Shown piece after piece: positions 32,089 to 42,925 of a DNA stretch of 64,000 nt. The stretch is from the NCBI RefSeq assembly GCF_017313085.1, contig NZ_JAFLNF010000005.1:62001-126000 (forward strand), read 5' to 3'. Origin of the DNA: Roseibium limicola. GTDB taxonomy: Bacteria > Pseudomonadota > Alphaproteobacteria > Rhizobiales > Stappiaceae. The position numbers and the translations under genes were made by a program. The first letter of the stretch is position 1. Each line of letters opens with the position of its first letter. A model generated the notes under the pieces. The model saw nothing but the letters and a program-made list of their open reading frames with translations, had not been told where the DNA came from and searched no databases.

Positions 32089-33174
32089 ATGACAGTTTCC
32101 TCCGCTCCCATATCGGCATCAGCCGCACCCGGTCCAGCTATCGAACGAAACCGAAAATTCATCCGTTGGTGGCTCTACGGCATTTGCCTGCTGGTGCTGG
32201 CGATGGTTGTCGTTGGGGGGGCGACCCGCCTGACGGAATCCGGCCTGTCGATCACCGAATGGAAGCCGATCCACGGCGCCATTCCGCCGTTGAGCGTTGG
32301 CGAGTGGGAAGAAGAATTCGCCAAGTACCAGCAGATCCCCCAGTATGAAGTCGTCAACAAGGGGATGTCCCTGGACGAATTCAAGTTCATCTTCTGGTGG
32401 GAGTGGGGACACCGTCTGCTCGGCCGGTTCATTGGCGTTGCCTTCTTCATTCCGCTGGTCGGGTTCTGGGCCAAAGGCATGATTGAGCCCTGGCTGAAGC
32501 CGCGTCTGGTCATCGGGCTGGTTCTGGGCGGCCTGCAAGGCGGGCTCGGCTGGTATATGGTCGCCTCCGGGCTGGTCGACCGGATTGATGTCAGCCAGTA
32601 CAGGCTGGCTGCCCACCTGACACTTGCCTGCGTGATCTTTGCTTATCTTTTCTGGATTGCCCGCCGGCTTGCCCCGCGCCAAGCGGCGACTGAGGCTGAA
32701 ATGCACGGCCTGCGCGGCATCGGCACTGCGTTTCTCGCCCTCGTGTTTTTGCAGATCTTCCTTGGGGGTCTGGTGGCCGGGTTGAACGCCGGATTTACCT
32801 ACAACACCTGGCCACTGATGGATGGGCAGATCATTCCCGCAGGTCTGCTCATCATGGATCCTGCCTGGAAGAACTTCTTTGAAAATGTTCTGACCGTACA
32901 GTTCCAGCATCGCGTGACAGCCTATCTGCTTGTGGCGGTCGCTGTGCTCCTGATGATTCAGTCGAAAAAAGTATCTGGGCGCAAGCTGGTGATGATGCCG
33001 GCACGCCATCTTGTTGGCTTTGTGTTTCTGCAGGTCGTTTTCGGCATCGGCACGCTGGTCATGCATGTGCCACTGCATCTCGCCTTGTGGCATCAGGCAT
33101 TTGCCGTCATCGTGTTGGGAGCGGCGGTCGATTATCTTGCTGCCCTGAAAGGTCCTTATTCCTTACGGGTGTGA
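32089..33174 (+). CDS. ctaA: Heme A synthase (COX15/CtaA)
   Basis: A 361-residue inner-membrane enzyme oxidising heme O to heme A for cytochrome aa3 oxidases. Eight membrane spans are visible. Family motifs are GGATRLTESGLSITEWKPI, EWGHRLLGR, YRLAAHLTLA, GLNAGFTYNTWPLMDG and FQHRVTAY, whose histidines bind heme. At this length it is the alphaproteobacterial type 2 form. The N-terminal 20 residues are Ala/Ser/Pro-rich and cytosolic. It implies an aerobic host with an aa3-type oxidase. Confidence 0.95.
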   Translation: MTVSSAPISASAAPGPAIERNRKFIRWWLYGICLLVLAMVVVGGATRLTESGLSITEWKPIHGAIPPLSVGEWEEEFAKYQQIPQYEVVNKGMSLDEFKFIFWWEWGHRLLGRFIGVAFFIPLVGFWAKGMIEPWLKPRLVIGLVLGGLQGGLGWYMVASGLVDRIDVSQYRLAAHLTLACVIFAYLFWIARRLAPRQAATEAEMHGLRGIGTAFLALVFLQIFLGGLVAGLNAGFTYNTWPLMDGQIIPAGLLIMDPAWKNFFENVLTVQFQHRVTAYLLVAVAVLLMIQSKKVSGRKLVMMPARHLVGFVFLQVVFGIGTLVMHVPLHLALWHQAFAVIVLGAAVDYLAALKGPYSLRV

Positions 33175-33209
33175 GGGTACTTGTCGTCCCGAAACAGTTA
33201 AGGTCCTGC

Positions 33210-34064
33210 ATGCCATCTCCCCATTTGCTTCCTGACGATGCCGATGCACGCCGCTCCGTTGAGCCCGTCATCTGCTATCCGACCGATACACTGCCCAATG
33301 CTGATTTGCCGCTATATCTGGCGGCTCGTGCGGGCGCAGCAAAGGTGGGGGAGGTCGTTGTTGCTCCTAGGGATGCTGCCAGCATTGAGGTGCCAGCCGG
33401 CCATTTTCTGCGCGTCAGCAGCGTCGAGGGAGCGCAGGTCGGAGATTTGAACCTCTTTAACGCAGCAGATTTGACGGAGCGATTCTACTCTGGAAAAACA
33501 CGCGCGCTGCACGGAACGCACGTCTCCACCGGGGATCAGCTCTGGTCGAACTTCCCAACACTGCGCCCCATGGCAACGGTTGTTGACGACACGCTCAACT
33601 GGTACGGGATTGATGAGTTCGGCGGGTCTGTCCACGATGTGATCGGCACCCGGTGCGACCCCTACACAGGGCAGGTTCTGGCAGGCAAGGATTATCACCA
33701 TTGCTGTCATTCCAACCTGACGCGAGCCGTCGCTGAAGCACGAAATCTGCCGCTGTGGGAAGCTGAGGCTCAGGTCCATGACGTGCTGAATGTCTTCATG
33801 TGCACCGGATTTACCCGCGACACCGGCCAATATTTCATGAAAGCCAGCCCGGTGCGACCGGGCGACTATCTGGAAATGTTCGCCGAGATAGACCTGCTCG
33901 CCGTGTTGAGTGCGTGTCCGGGCGGAGATTGCAGTGCAGAGCACACCTCCGATGCTGCCGCTTGCTATCCGCTGCTGATGGAGGTCTTCAAGCCGACAAA
34001 CAATGCGCTTGACGGGTGGTCCTCCCCGCCCGTCAACGCTTATGACCGAAGTCATGGGACGTAA
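33210..34064 (+). CDS. DUF1989 (urea carboxylase-associated) family protein
   Basis: A 284-residue protein of the DUF1989 family, some members of which sit beside urea carboxylase genes; no such gene is nearby here. Conserved parts include VPAGHFLRVSSVEGAQVGDLN, GKTRALHGTHVSTGDQLWS, YHHCCHSNLTRA and LNVFMCTGF. Cysteines and histidines in the last two suggest metal binding. I chose ATG 33210; the frame is open upstream over the ctaA end, but that part is non-homologous in style. The substrate is unknown. Confidence 0.8.
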   Translation: MPSPHLLPDDADARRSVEPVICYPTDTLPNADLPLYLAARAGAAKVGEVVVAPRDAASIEVPAGHFLRVSSVEGAQVGDLNLFNAADLTERFYSGKTRALHGTHVSTGDQLWSNFPTLRPMATVVDDTLNWYGIDEFGGSVHDVIGTRCDPYTGQVLAGKDYHHCCHSNLTRAVAEARNLPLWEAEAQVHDVLNVFMCTGFTRDTGQYFMKASPVRPGDYLEMFAEIDLLAVLSACPGGDCSAEHTSDAAACYPLLMEVFKPTNNALDGWSSPPVNAYDRSHGT

Positions 34065-34078
34065 GGGCTTTTTTCGTT

Positions 34079-34513
34079 CTACGGGCCAGGTATCCAGGTG
34101 GTCGTCGAGCCGCCATGGTTCATTACTTCGAACGTGGGTGGTGAGGCAGAGATCATTCTGAGGATGCTTCCAAGCCGCTCACCGACAGGCTTGAGCAGGC
34201 CGTCCCGCCGGATATAGGTTTTGATGCTGCACACCTGCATTCCACATTCCGGACTGAGAACCGGGGCGCCATTGCAGCTGATGCCGGAGTGATCGAGGAT
34301 TAAATCGGTCCGTCCGTCGCCGTTCAAGTCGGCCTCAAAGATGCTGGTGGCATCCCAATTGCCGCCGCGATCTCCGCAGGCAGCCGAAATTTCCTGATCC
34401 ATTAAATAAATCGTCGCGTTCGAGTAAGCGTATGCAGGCATGTGGGCAAAGCATAGCGGTGTAAAGCTGGCGGTGAGGGCAAACAGAAGAATTCTGGAGT
34501 TAGCAAAGTTCAT
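34079..34513 (-). CDS. Secreted protein with an FG-GAP/EF-hand-like calcium motif
   Basis: A 144-residue unrecognised protein. A signal peptide (LLFALTASFTPLCFAHMPAYA) is likely cleaved near residue 29. FEADLNGDGRTDLILDHSGISC is a DxNxDGxxD loop as in FG-GAP/VCBS repeats, suggesting calcium binding. Four cysteines in the mature part could form two disulphides. It converges with the DUF1989 gene. The 274 bp between this gene and nspC hold nothing I can name beyond the likely promoters. Confidence 0.6.
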   Translation of the reverse strand: MNFANSRILLFALTASFTPLCFAHMPAYAYSNATIYLMDQEISAACGDRGGNWDATSIFEADLNGDGRTDLILDHSGISCNGAPVLSPECGMQVCSIKTYIRRDGLLKPVGERLGSILRMISASPPTFEVMNHGGSTTTWIPGP

Positions 34514-34787
34514 CGAAAATTCCTTCTGGCTCGGAGAAGCTGCAGGTCGAAGCTTGACGTGTCAGCGCAGGGGCGACAAGTGGCTGCATTCTATCAACAC
34601 CGAAGTGCCGACCTGTCGGCCCTTGAACGCGCTGAATTGTGGCTTAGGTGGAAGGCAGATCTTCTTATCCTCTTGACGCGGCACATCTGCCCTATAGAAG
34701 TCGCTCACCATACTCGCCGGGATCAAACTGCCGTCTTCATGGCAGCGCCTCGGATCAGGAAATCAACCCTGGAAAGGCTCCGCACGG

Positions 34788-35882
34788 ATGGAAACGCCCT
34801 ACTACCTTCTCGACAAGGCCAAGCTGAAGGCCAACATGGAAAAGATTGCCTGGCTGCGTGAGCATTCCGGCGCGAAATCCCTGTTGGCGCTGAAGTGCTT
34901 TGCCACTTGGTCGGTCTTCGATCTGATGGGAGAGTATATGGACGGTACGACATCGTCTTCGCTCTATGAGGTCAAACTGGGCTATCAGAAGTTCGGTGGC
35001 GAGACCCATGCCTATTCGGTCGCCTATGCTGACAATGAGATCGACGAGGTTTTGCAGAACTGCGACAAGATCCTCTTCAACTCAATCGGCCAGCTGAGCC
35101 GCTTTGACACCCAGTCAGCGGGCAAGGTCCGTGGACTGCGGGTCAATCCGGGCGTCTCGACCTCAGAGTTTGATCTGGCAGATCCTGCGCGCCCGTTCTC
35201 GCGACTGGGCGAGCACGATCCGGCTCTGATTGAGGCCGTTGCAGACAAGATCTCCGGCTTCATGTTCCACAACAATTGTGAGAACTCCGACTTTGGTCGC
35301 TTCGACGAGATGCTGAATCTGATTGAGAGTAAATTTGGCCATCTTATTGAAAAGATGGACTGGATCTCTCTTGGCGGCGGCATTCACTTTACTGGCGAGG
35401 GCTACCCGCTGGCGCAGCTGGCCGCGCGTCTGAAGCGCTTTTCCGAAACGTTTGGCGTTCAGGTCTATCTGGAACCGGGTGAAGCGGCGATCACCGGAAC
35501 AGCGACCCTGGAAGTCACTGTGCTTGATACGCTGAACAACGGCAAGGATCTGGCCATCGTCGACAGCTCTATTGAAGCCCATATGCTGGATCTGCTGATC
35601 TACCGTGAACCTGCGAAGATTTCCCCAAACACCGGTCCACACAAAGTCATGGTGTGTGGGAAAAGCTGTTTGGCGGGCGATATTTTTGGCGAGTTCAGTT
35701 TCGAAAAGCCGGTCCGGCCGGGCGACCGCTTGTCCATCCGGGATGCAGCGGGTTACACAATGGTCAAGAAGAACTGGTTCAACGGCGTGAAGATGCCGGG
35801 CATTGCCATCAAGGAAGAGGATGGCACCATTCGACTGGTCCGCGCGTTCGGCTATGAGGACTATGTCTCAAGCTTGTCTTGA
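34788..35882 (+). CDS. nspC: Carboxynorspermidine/carboxyspermidine decarboxylase
   Basis: A 364-residue PLP enzyme that removes the carboxyl from carboxy(nor)spermidine, the last step of the aspartate-semialdehyde route to spermidine-type polyamines. The PLP lysine lies in LLALKCFATW. Other conserved parts are SGFMFHNNCENSDF, SLGGGIHFTGEGYP, VYLEPGEAAITG and VCGKSCLAGDIFGEF, where the last supplies the substrate-binding Cys/Asp pair. The partner dehydrogenase follows 185 bp downstream, consistent with a shared pathway if not one transcript. Confidence 0.95.
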   Translation: METPYYLLDKAKLKANMEKIAWLREHSGAKSLLALKCFATWSVFDLMGEYMDGTTSSSLYEVKLGYQKFGGETHAYSVAYADNEIDEVLQNCDKILFNSIGQLSRFDTQSAGKVRGLRVNPGVSTSEFDLADPARPFSRLGEHDPALIEAVADKISGFMFHNNCENSDFGRFDEMLNLIESKFGHLIEKMDWISLGGGIHFTGEGYPLAQLAARLKRFSETFGVQVYLEPGEAAITGTATLEVTVLDTLNNGKDLAIVDSSIEAHMLDLLIYREPAKISPNTGPHKVMVCGKSCLAGDIFGEFSFEKPVRPGDRLSIRDAAGYTMVKKNWFNGVKMPGIAIKEEDGTIRLVRAFGYEDYVSSLS

Positions 35883-36067
35883 TTGCAGAGTAGCACCTGT
35901 CCATCGCATCAAGGCGGTTAGCCGCCTTCGATGATCTAAATTCATCGCAATTCCGGGCCTGCGTGTGACCAGTTGAGGCCACGACAAGGGAATTGCTCCT
36001 GTTTCCTGCGGGGAGCTGATGGCCGGAATTGGCCCTCTGCCCGCGCTAACCGGAGGTTTGTCTTCCC

Positions 36068-37312
36068 ATGAAGAAGAACGTGCTCATCATCGGCGCCGGC
36101 GGCGTCGCCCGCGTGGTGGCTCATAAATGCGCCCAGAACAACGACGTTCTTGGCGACATTCACATTGCATCGCGCACCAAGTCCAAGTGCGAGGCCATTG
36201 TCGCCAGCGTGCATGAAATGGGAAACATGAAGGCTGAGGGCCTTTTGGAATCACATGCGCTCGATGCGATGGACGTGGCGGCCACGGTCGCGCTGATCAA
36301 GCATACCGATACGCAGATCGTCATCAATGTCGGCACAGCCTTCCTCAACATGTCGGTGATGAGTGCCTGTATTGAAACAGGCACAGCCTATATCGATACC
36401 GCTATTCATGAAGAGCAGGACAAGATCTGCGAAACGCCGCCGTGGTACGCAAACTACGAGTGGCCGCGCAAGGCCGAGTGCGAAAAGGCCGGTGTGACTG
36501 CCATTCTCGGGGCCGGTTTTGATCCCGGCGTGGTCAACGCCTTCGCCCGTCTGGCCAAAGACGATTATGTCGATGACATCACTGACATCGATATTGTCGA
36601 TATCAACGCTGGCAGCCACGGCAAGTATTTCGCCACCAACTTCGATCCGGAGATCAATTTCCGCGAGTTCACCGGGACCGTCTATTCCTGGCAGGACAGC
36701 CAGTGGAAAGAAAACGAGATGTTCGAGGTCGGCAAGGAGTACGACCTGCCGGTCGTAGGCAAACAGATGGCCTATATGTCCGGCCACGACGAAGTGCATT
36801 CGCTTGCCAAGAACATGGGCTCGCCCAATGTTCGCTTTTGGATGGGCTTCGGTGAGCACTACATCAACGTCTTCACCGTGCTGAAGAATATCGGCCTTCT
36901 GTCCGAGCAACCGGTGAAGCTGGCGAATGGCGACGAAGTGGTGCCGCTGAAGGTGGTCAAGGCGTGTCTGCCGGATCCGTCGTCCTTGGCGCCGAACTAC
37001 ACCGGCAAGACCTGCATCGGTGATTTCGTCAAGGGAACGAAGAACGGCAATCCGGCCGAGGTTTTCATCTATAACGTTGCCGACCATAAGGAAGCCTACG
37101 AGGAAGTCGGGTCTCAGGGCATCTCCTACACAGCCGGTGTTCCGCCGGTTGCTGCGGCGATCCTCGTGGCATCAGGCGAGTGGGATGTGAAAACCATGGC
37201 AAATGTCGAAGAGCTGCCACCCAAGCCATTTCTGCATATCCTTGGCCAAATCGGCCTGCCGACGTGCATTCGCGATGAGAATGGCGAGCGTCAACTGGAT
37301 TTCTCCAAGTAA
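36068..37312 (+). CDS. Carboxynorspermidine synthase (saccharopine dehydrogenase family)
   Basis: A 414-residue NAD(P)H enzyme that condenses putrescine or diaminopropane with aspartate semialdehyde. The Rossmann loop is VLIIGAGGVARVVAHKC. TQIVINVGTAFLNMSVM, GAGFDPGVVNAFARLA and NINVFTVLKNIG-like parts fit the carboxynorspermidine dehydrogenase branch rather than lysine catabolism, and the adjacent nspC decides the assignment. A GGAGG site precedes ATG 36068. A strong terminator follows at 37339-37368. Confidence 0.93.
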   Translation: MKKNVLIIGAGGVARVVAHKCAQNNDVLGDIHIASRTKSKCEAIVASVHEMGNMKAEGLLESHALDAMDVAATVALIKHTDTQIVINVGTAFLNMSVMSACIETGTAYIDTAIHEEQDKICETPPWYANYEWPRKAECEKAGVTAILGAGFDPGVVNAFARLAKDDYVDDITDIDIVDINAGSHGKYFATNFDPEINFREFTGTVYSWQDSQWKENEMFEVGKEYDLPVVGKQMAYMSGHDEVHSLAKNMGSPNVRFWMGFGEHYINVFTVLKNIGLLSEQPVKLANGDEVVPLKVVKACLPDPSSLAPNYTGKTCIGDFVKGTKNGNPAEVFIYNVADHKEAYEEVGSQGISYTAGVPPVAAAILVASGEWDVKTMANVEELPPKPFLHILGQIGLPTCIRDENGERQLDFSK

Positions 37313-37338
37313 GCGAACTTCCCTTGCAATTTAAGACA

Positions 37339-37368
37339 GCCGTCGGTCGCTAGACCGGCGGCTTTTTT
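37339..37368 (+). terminator. Intrinsic terminator after the polyamine genes
   Basis: GCCGTCGGTC (37339-37348) pairs with GACCGGCGGC (37353-37362) with one wobble around a GCTA loop; TTTTTT follows. Confidence 0.92.
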
Positions 37369-37467
37369 GTATGAGCCTTGCGAACGTGGAGAGTTTGAAA
37401 TTCTTGAGGTTTTTCGATGTGCTGGTCTGGAGATTGAAAAATCTTCGGCTCGATCGTTAGATTTTTC

Positions 37468-37496
37468 TTGTGCTGCTGAATTAGTCGGCCTATAAA
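37468..37496 (+). promoter_or_regulatory. Candidate promoter of the cold-shock gene
   Basis: TTGTGC (37468-37473) and TATAAA (37491-37496) are 17 bp apart. Transcription from about 37503 would give a 5' leader of roughly 140 nt before the cspA-like start, a length typical of cold-shock mRNAs whose leader refolds at low temperature. The rest of the 331-bp gap 37313-37643 holds only the upstream terminator. Confidence 0.55.
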
Positions 37497-37643
37497 GCGC
37501 TCATCGATTTTGCTTTGCCGAACTTTGTTACCGCGCGTTCATTCGCGCACCGAACGATCTTCCCTATCAACTTCGACACTCTTGCATCGCTGGGCACACA
37601 GTCACGCGGGCATTCGCTCATCTTCGATTGAAAGGAAATCGTT

Positions 37644-37853
37644 ATGGCTACTGGTACAGTTAAGTTCTTCAATTCCACTAAAGGCTTCGGCTTCATTCAG
37701 CCTGACGACGGCGCACCGGACGTTTTCGTCCACATCTCCGCTGTTGAACGCGCTGGCATGTTCGGCCTGAACGAAGGCGACAAGGTCTCTTTTGACGTTG
37801 TTAAAGACCGTCGTTCCGGCAAGTCCGCTGCAGACAACCTGCAGGCTGCCTAA
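37644..37853 (+). CDS. Cold-shock protein (CspA family)
   Basis: A 69-residue single cold-shock domain that binds single-stranded RNA/DNA. The RNP1 motif is KGFGFI (13-18) and RNP2 is VFVHI (27-31). The start [18 protein letters not shown] is canonical, with GAAAGGA as ribosome site. It has its own long leader and its own terminator, so it is a monocistronic unit. Confidence 0.97.
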   Translation: MATGTVKFFNSTKGFGFIQPDDGAPDVFVHISAVERAGMFGLNEGDKVSFDVVKDRRSGKSAADNLQAA

Positions 37854-37912
37854 TACCGCATTTCCGTCTTGTGACCACGGATGTACTGGCACGAGATGTT
37901 GAGATGATTAAG

Positions 37913-37941
37913 AAGGCCGGGCGGCAACGCCCGGCCTTTTT
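37913..37941 (+). terminator. Intrinsic terminator after the cold-shock gene
   Basis: AAGGCCGGGCG (37913-37923) pairs perfectly with CGCCCGGCCTT (37928-37938) around GCAA; TTT continues the T-run. Confidence 0.93.
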
Positions 37942-38061
37942 GTTTGTTTAGTCCTTTGAGACGGACTGCTTCCGGACGAGATTGATTCCGCCACCGTCTG
38001 GGAGCCCTTCAGTGCTGAGCTCCCAGTTATTATACAACACAAGAGGTTGCTGAAGCTGGCT

Positions 38062-39054
38062 TCAAGCGAGTTCGGCTGCGACCGGAACAACGATGCGCCC
38101 GCGGACATTTCCTTTGAGAAATTTCGGCGCTGTTTCGATCACGTTGCTGAAGGGCACTTCCACCGTCATCGCATCCAGCTTGGACTTGTCCAGATCGCGG
38201 GCCAGCCCGGCCCAGGCCGCTTGCCGGTCGGGCAGGGGGCACATGACGCTGTCGACACCGATCAGCGACACACCGCGCAAGATGAACGGAGCGACGGTCG
38301 CAGGCAGATCCATGCCAGCAGCAAGACCGCAGGCTGCCACGGCACCCTGGTACTTGATTGCAGACAGCATATTCGCCAGTACCTGACTTCCCGCCACGTC
38401 GATCCCACCTGCCCAACGTTCCTTTGCCAGAGGCCTGCCCTTGCCCGAAAGCTCTTCACGCTCAATGATGGTCGCGGCGCCGAGGCTTTTCAGGTACGCC
38501 GCCTCACTCATGCGCCCAGTCACGGCTGCGACTTCAAAGCCGCGTGCTGCCAGCAAAGCTGTTGCGACGCTGCCGACGCCCCCTGCGGCACCCGACACGA
38601 CGATCTCGCCGTCCTCGGGGCGTAATCCATGGCGCTCCAGTGCCTGCACACACAGCATCGCCGTGTAGCCGGCGGTGCCTATTGCCATGGACTGACGCAA
38701 CGAAAGACCATCGGGCAATGGTACCAGCCAATCGCCTTTCACCCTGGCCTGCTTTGCCAGTCCACCCCAGTGCTTTTCCCCCACGCCCCAGCCATTCAGA
38801 ATAACCCGGTCGCCTGGTTTGTACTCGGGATGGGCGCTTTCACGCACGATGCCGGAAAAGTCGATGCCCGGTACCATTGGAAAGCTGCGCACGACTGGCG
38901 AGATGCCGGTGATCGCCAGCGCGTCCTTGTAGTTGAGGGTGGAATAGACCACATCGACCCGTACATCACCCTCTGGCAGCTGGTCCGGGTTGACCTGAGT
39001 GAGGCTGACGGTTTGGTTGGCTTCGGGTTTTTCGATCAAGATGGCGTCAAACAT
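38062..39054 (-). CDS. acuI: Acrylyl-CoA reductase-type MDR oxidoreductase (AcuI/YhdH)
   Basis: A 330-residue NADPH-dependent medium-chain reductase. The N-terminal GroES-like domain has [14 protein letters not shown] and [10 protein letters not shown]. The Rossmann region is [20 protein letters not shown]. The family signature [17 protein letters not shown] follows the pattern of AcuI/YhdH. AcuI turns toxic acryloyl-CoA into propionyl-CoA, for example in DMSP breakdown by marine bacteria. A TetR gene lies 14 bp upstream on the same strand and probably controls it. Confidence 0.9.
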   Translation of the reverse strand: MFDAILIEKPEANQTVSLTQVNPDQLPEGDVRVDVVYSTLNYKDALAITGISPVVRSFPMVPGIDFSGIVRESAHPEYKPGDRVILNGWGVGEKHWGGLAKQARVKGDWLVPLPDGLSLRQSMAIGTAGYTAMLCVQALERHGLRPEDGEIVVSGAAGGVGSVATALLAARGFEVAAVTGRMSEAAYLKSLGAATIIEREELSGKGRPLAKERWAGGIDVAGSQVLANMLSAIKYQGAVAACGLAAGMDLPATVAPFILRGVSLIGVDSVMCPLPDRQAAWAGLARDLDKSKLDAMTVEVPFSNVIETAPKFLKGNVRGRIVVPVAAELA

Positions 39055-39068
39055 GGGAAGATAACCTT

Positions 39069-39716
39069 CTATGCCGTGAGGAGAGTGAAGAACGAGTTGG
39101 AAAATATGCGAAGCGGAGCAGCGTCACGCTCAAGCTTGGAGCGCAGCACGGCACCTTCCCAACCAATCCAGAAGAAGGCAGCCAGGGCCTTGGCATCCTG
39201 GGTCGAAGAGAGCGTGCCTTCGTCCTGTGCGAGCCGCAGGCACTTGGCTGTTCTGGCCTGCCAGTCTTCAAGCACGCAAATGAGCTGAGACCGGAAGCTC
39301 TCGGGCAGTGCTGCCATTTCCTGACCAAGATTTCCGACAAGGCAGCCACGCCGAAAACCATGTCGCGCCATTCCTGCCTCTGCGTCTTCGACGAAAGCCG
39401 CCAGCCGTTTCAGCGCCGGCAACTTCGGGTTGGAGAACGAGATGTGAAGTTTGGCGGAGAAATAGGCGTGATAGGCGCTGATCAGCTGGCCGCCGAATTC
39501 TTCCTTGTTGCGGAAGTAATGATAGAAGCTGCCCTTCGGCACACCGGCATGGGTGAGGACCTCGTCCACACCGACCGAGGAATAACCCCGTTCGGTCAGG
39601 TGTATTAGGCCGGAGCGGATAAGCTTTTGGCGGGCTTGCGCAGTGGCCGGGTCTTTTTTGGGTCGCCCCCGCTTTGCAGCGGAGGTGGCCGACATGGATT
39701 GGGCGAGATCTGTCAT
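39069..39716 (-). CDS. TetR-family regulator (AcuR-like)
   Basis: A 215-residue repressor. The N-terminal helix-turn-helix region is [20 protein letters not shown], then [15 protein letters not shown]. The ligand domain (90-215) includes [21 protein letters not shown], typical of the AcuR/YcdC-like branch. It probably senses acrylate or a similar electrophile and represses itself and acuI. The start ATG 39716 has no ribosome site, and the predicted transcription start falls on it, so the message may be leaderless. Its operator candidate overlaps the promoter. Confidence 0.88.
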   Translation of the reverse strand: MTDLAQSMSATSAAKRGRPKKDPATAQARQKLIRSGLIHLTERGYSSVGVDEVLTHAGVPKGSFYHYFRNKEEFGGQLISAYHAYFSAKLHISFSNPKLPALKRLAAFVEDAEAGMARHGFRRGCLVGNLGQEMAALPESFRSQLICVLEDWQARTAKCLRLAQDEGTLSSTQDAKALAAFFWIGWEGAVLRSKLERDAAPLRIFSNSFFTLLTA

Positions 39717-39722
39717 ATCTAT

Positions 39723-39751
39723 TTTCTAGACAGATCGGTCTATTAATTCAA
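39723..39751 (-). promoter_or_regulatory. TetR/acuI promoter with overlapping TetR operator
   Basis: On the minus strand, TTGAAT (39751-39746) and TAGAAA (39728-39723) are 17 bp apart. TAGAC-n-GATC-n-GTCTA (39727-39742) is an inverted repeat across the spacer and -10 box, the right size and place for autorepression by the TetR protein. The predicted start is at the A of the ATG. Confidence 0.7.
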
Positions 39752-39805
39752 ATGGTCCCTTTGACCAAGCTGGTCTGGCGTTGGTGTCCAGCACGCGACT
39801 CAAAT

Positions 39806-39835
39806 AAAAACGCCCGCGGCCACAGGCGCGGGCGT
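39806..39835 (-). terminator. Terminator of the flavin monooxygenase gene
   Basis: On the minus strand ACGCCCGCG pairs with CGCGGGCGT (39810-39818 with 39827-39835) and is followed by a T-run (39810-39806). Confidence 0.85.
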
Positions 39836-39856
39836 CAGTGCATGTCAGGGCGGGGG

Positions 39857-40876
39857 TTAACGCCAGCCAAGCTCCGGAGCGATCTCTTTCAGGATCGTCT
39901 CCAGCACATGTACGTTGTAATCGACGCCTAACTGGTTCGGCACGGTCAGCAACAGCGTGTCGGCTTCGGCGATTGCCTCGTCCTGTTGCAGCTGTTTGAT
40001 CAGCTGCTTTGGCTTCGCGGCATAGGAGCGACCGAAGATCGAGCGCGTTTCATGGATGAATCCAACGCTATCCCGATCATCACCCCGTCCGAAGTATTGG
40101 CGGTCTGTCTCGTTGACGAGCGCAAAGATCGACCGACTGACCGAGACCCGCGGTGTCCGCGTGTGACCGGCCTCTTTCCATGCCTCCCGGTAAGCGCGGA
40201 TTTGCTTGCCCTGCTGAACATGAAACGCTTCGCCGGTCTCATCGTCCTTCAAGGTCGAGCTCTGCAGGTTCATGCCAAGTTTTGCCGCCCAACGTGCTGT
40301 CGCATCAGAGCCCGAGCCCCACCAGATGCGCTCCCGCAGACTTTCCGAATGGGGTTCCAGCCGCAACTGGCCGGGAGGATTGGGGAACATCGGGCGCGGG
40401 TTCGGCTCGGCAAAGCCCTTGCCATTCAGCAGTTGCAGGAAGACCTCACCATGGTGTCGTCCCATGTCAGCGTCGGTCTGCCCGTCCTGAGGTTGATAGC
40501 CAAAATACCTCCAACCATCGATAACCTGTTCCGGTGAGCCGCGTGACAGCCCAAGCTGCAGCCGCCCCCCAGAAATCAGATCGGCAGCGCCGGCATTCTC
40601 CACCATGTAGAACGGGTTTTCATAGCGCATGTCGATGACGCCGGTACCGATCTCGATTTTCGAGGTCTTCGCACCGACAGCTGCCAGCAGTGGAAAGGGA
40701 GATGCAAGCTGATTGGCGAAGTGATGAACCCGGAAATAGGCGCCGTCCACTCCCAGCTCTTCTGCGGCGACTGCCAGATCAATCGATTGCAGCAACGTCT
40801 CCTGCGCCGACCGCGTGCCGGAATGCGGTGAAGGCGACCAGTGCCCAAAAGAGAGAAATCCGATATTTTTGGTCAT
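39857..40876 (-). CDS. LLM-class flavin-dependent oxidoreductase
   Basis: A 339-residue bacterial luciferase-like TIM-barrel enzyme using reduced flavin. The start reads NIGFLSFGHWSPSPHSGTRSA, and other parts are AYFRVHHFANQLASPFPLL, IEIGTGVIDMRYENP, GGRLQLGLSRGSPEQVIDGW and WWGSGSDATARWAAKLGM. The substrate is unknown; many relatives are annotated as alkane or xenobiotic monooxygenases. It stands alone, with its own terminator. A 15-bp palindrome lies about 100 bp upstream. Confidence 0.88.
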   Translation of the reverse strand: MTKNIGFLSFGHWSPSPHSGTRSAQETLLQSIDLAVAAEELGVDGAYFRVHHFANQLASPFPLLAAVGAKTSKIEIGTGVIDMRYENPFYMVENAGAADLISGGRLQLGLSRGSPEQVIDGWRYFGYQPQDGQTDADMGRHHGEVFLQLLNGKGFAEPNPRPMFPNPPGQLRLEPHSESLRERIWWGSGSDATARWAAKLGMNLQSSTLKDDETGEAFHVQQGKQIRAYREAWKEAGHTRTPRVSVSRSIFALVNETDRQYFGRGDDRDSVGFIHETRSIFGRSYAAKPKQLIKQLQQDEAIAEADTLLLTVPNQLGVDYNVHVLETILKEIAPELGWR

Positions 40877-40974
40877 AAGTAACCTCTGTGTCCATTTCCA
40901 GGTTTTGGCCCGGAATGGCCTGATGTTCGAATATTACCTATCAGATGGTCAGTCAGGCGCAGAGTGCAACGGAT

Positions 40975-40989
40975 TGAACAGTCTGTTCA
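40975..40989. promoter_or_regulatory. Palindrome TGAACA-GTC-TGTTCA
   Basis: A perfect 6-bp inverted repeat with a 3-bp spacer lies between the fumarase terminator and the flavin oxidoreductase start. It is a candidate operator for the latter; the regulator is unknown. Confidence 0.4.
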
Positions 40990-41027
40990 GGTGAAGAGTG
41001 AGGGACGCGTTTTATGGCTCTCTAAAC

Positions 41028-41056
41028 AAAAAAACCGCCAGTGTTTCCACCGGCGG
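41028..41056 (-). terminator. Terminator of the fumarase gene
   Basis: On the minus strand CCGCCGGTG pairs with CACTGGCGG (41056-41048 with 41043-41035, one wobble), followed by seven T. Confidence 0.9.
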
Positions 41057-41093
41057 ATTTCTTCACTTCACACTGCGAACGCAATCTGAGAAA

Positions 41094-42731
<1,638 letters not shown>

Positions 42732-42925
42732 GGGAAGGGCTCGTCTGTTTCTGGCGTTGGTGTCCGCAAACGGCGCATTTTTGCGCTCTGGCAGACTGAT
42801 AGCGGATATTTAAGCCAAAACAGCCGGAAGCGCTATGCACCCCCGGCTGTCTTTAATCGGTTAAGTATCGATAAGGTGCGGCTTTCGAAGCGCCAAGCTG
42901 GCTCAGCCGGGCTTCACGCCGGAGC

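Noticed and set aside
34559-34861. A 100-residue plus-strand ORF before nspC
   Set aside because: It runs into the nspC coding region in another frame and has no recognisable features.
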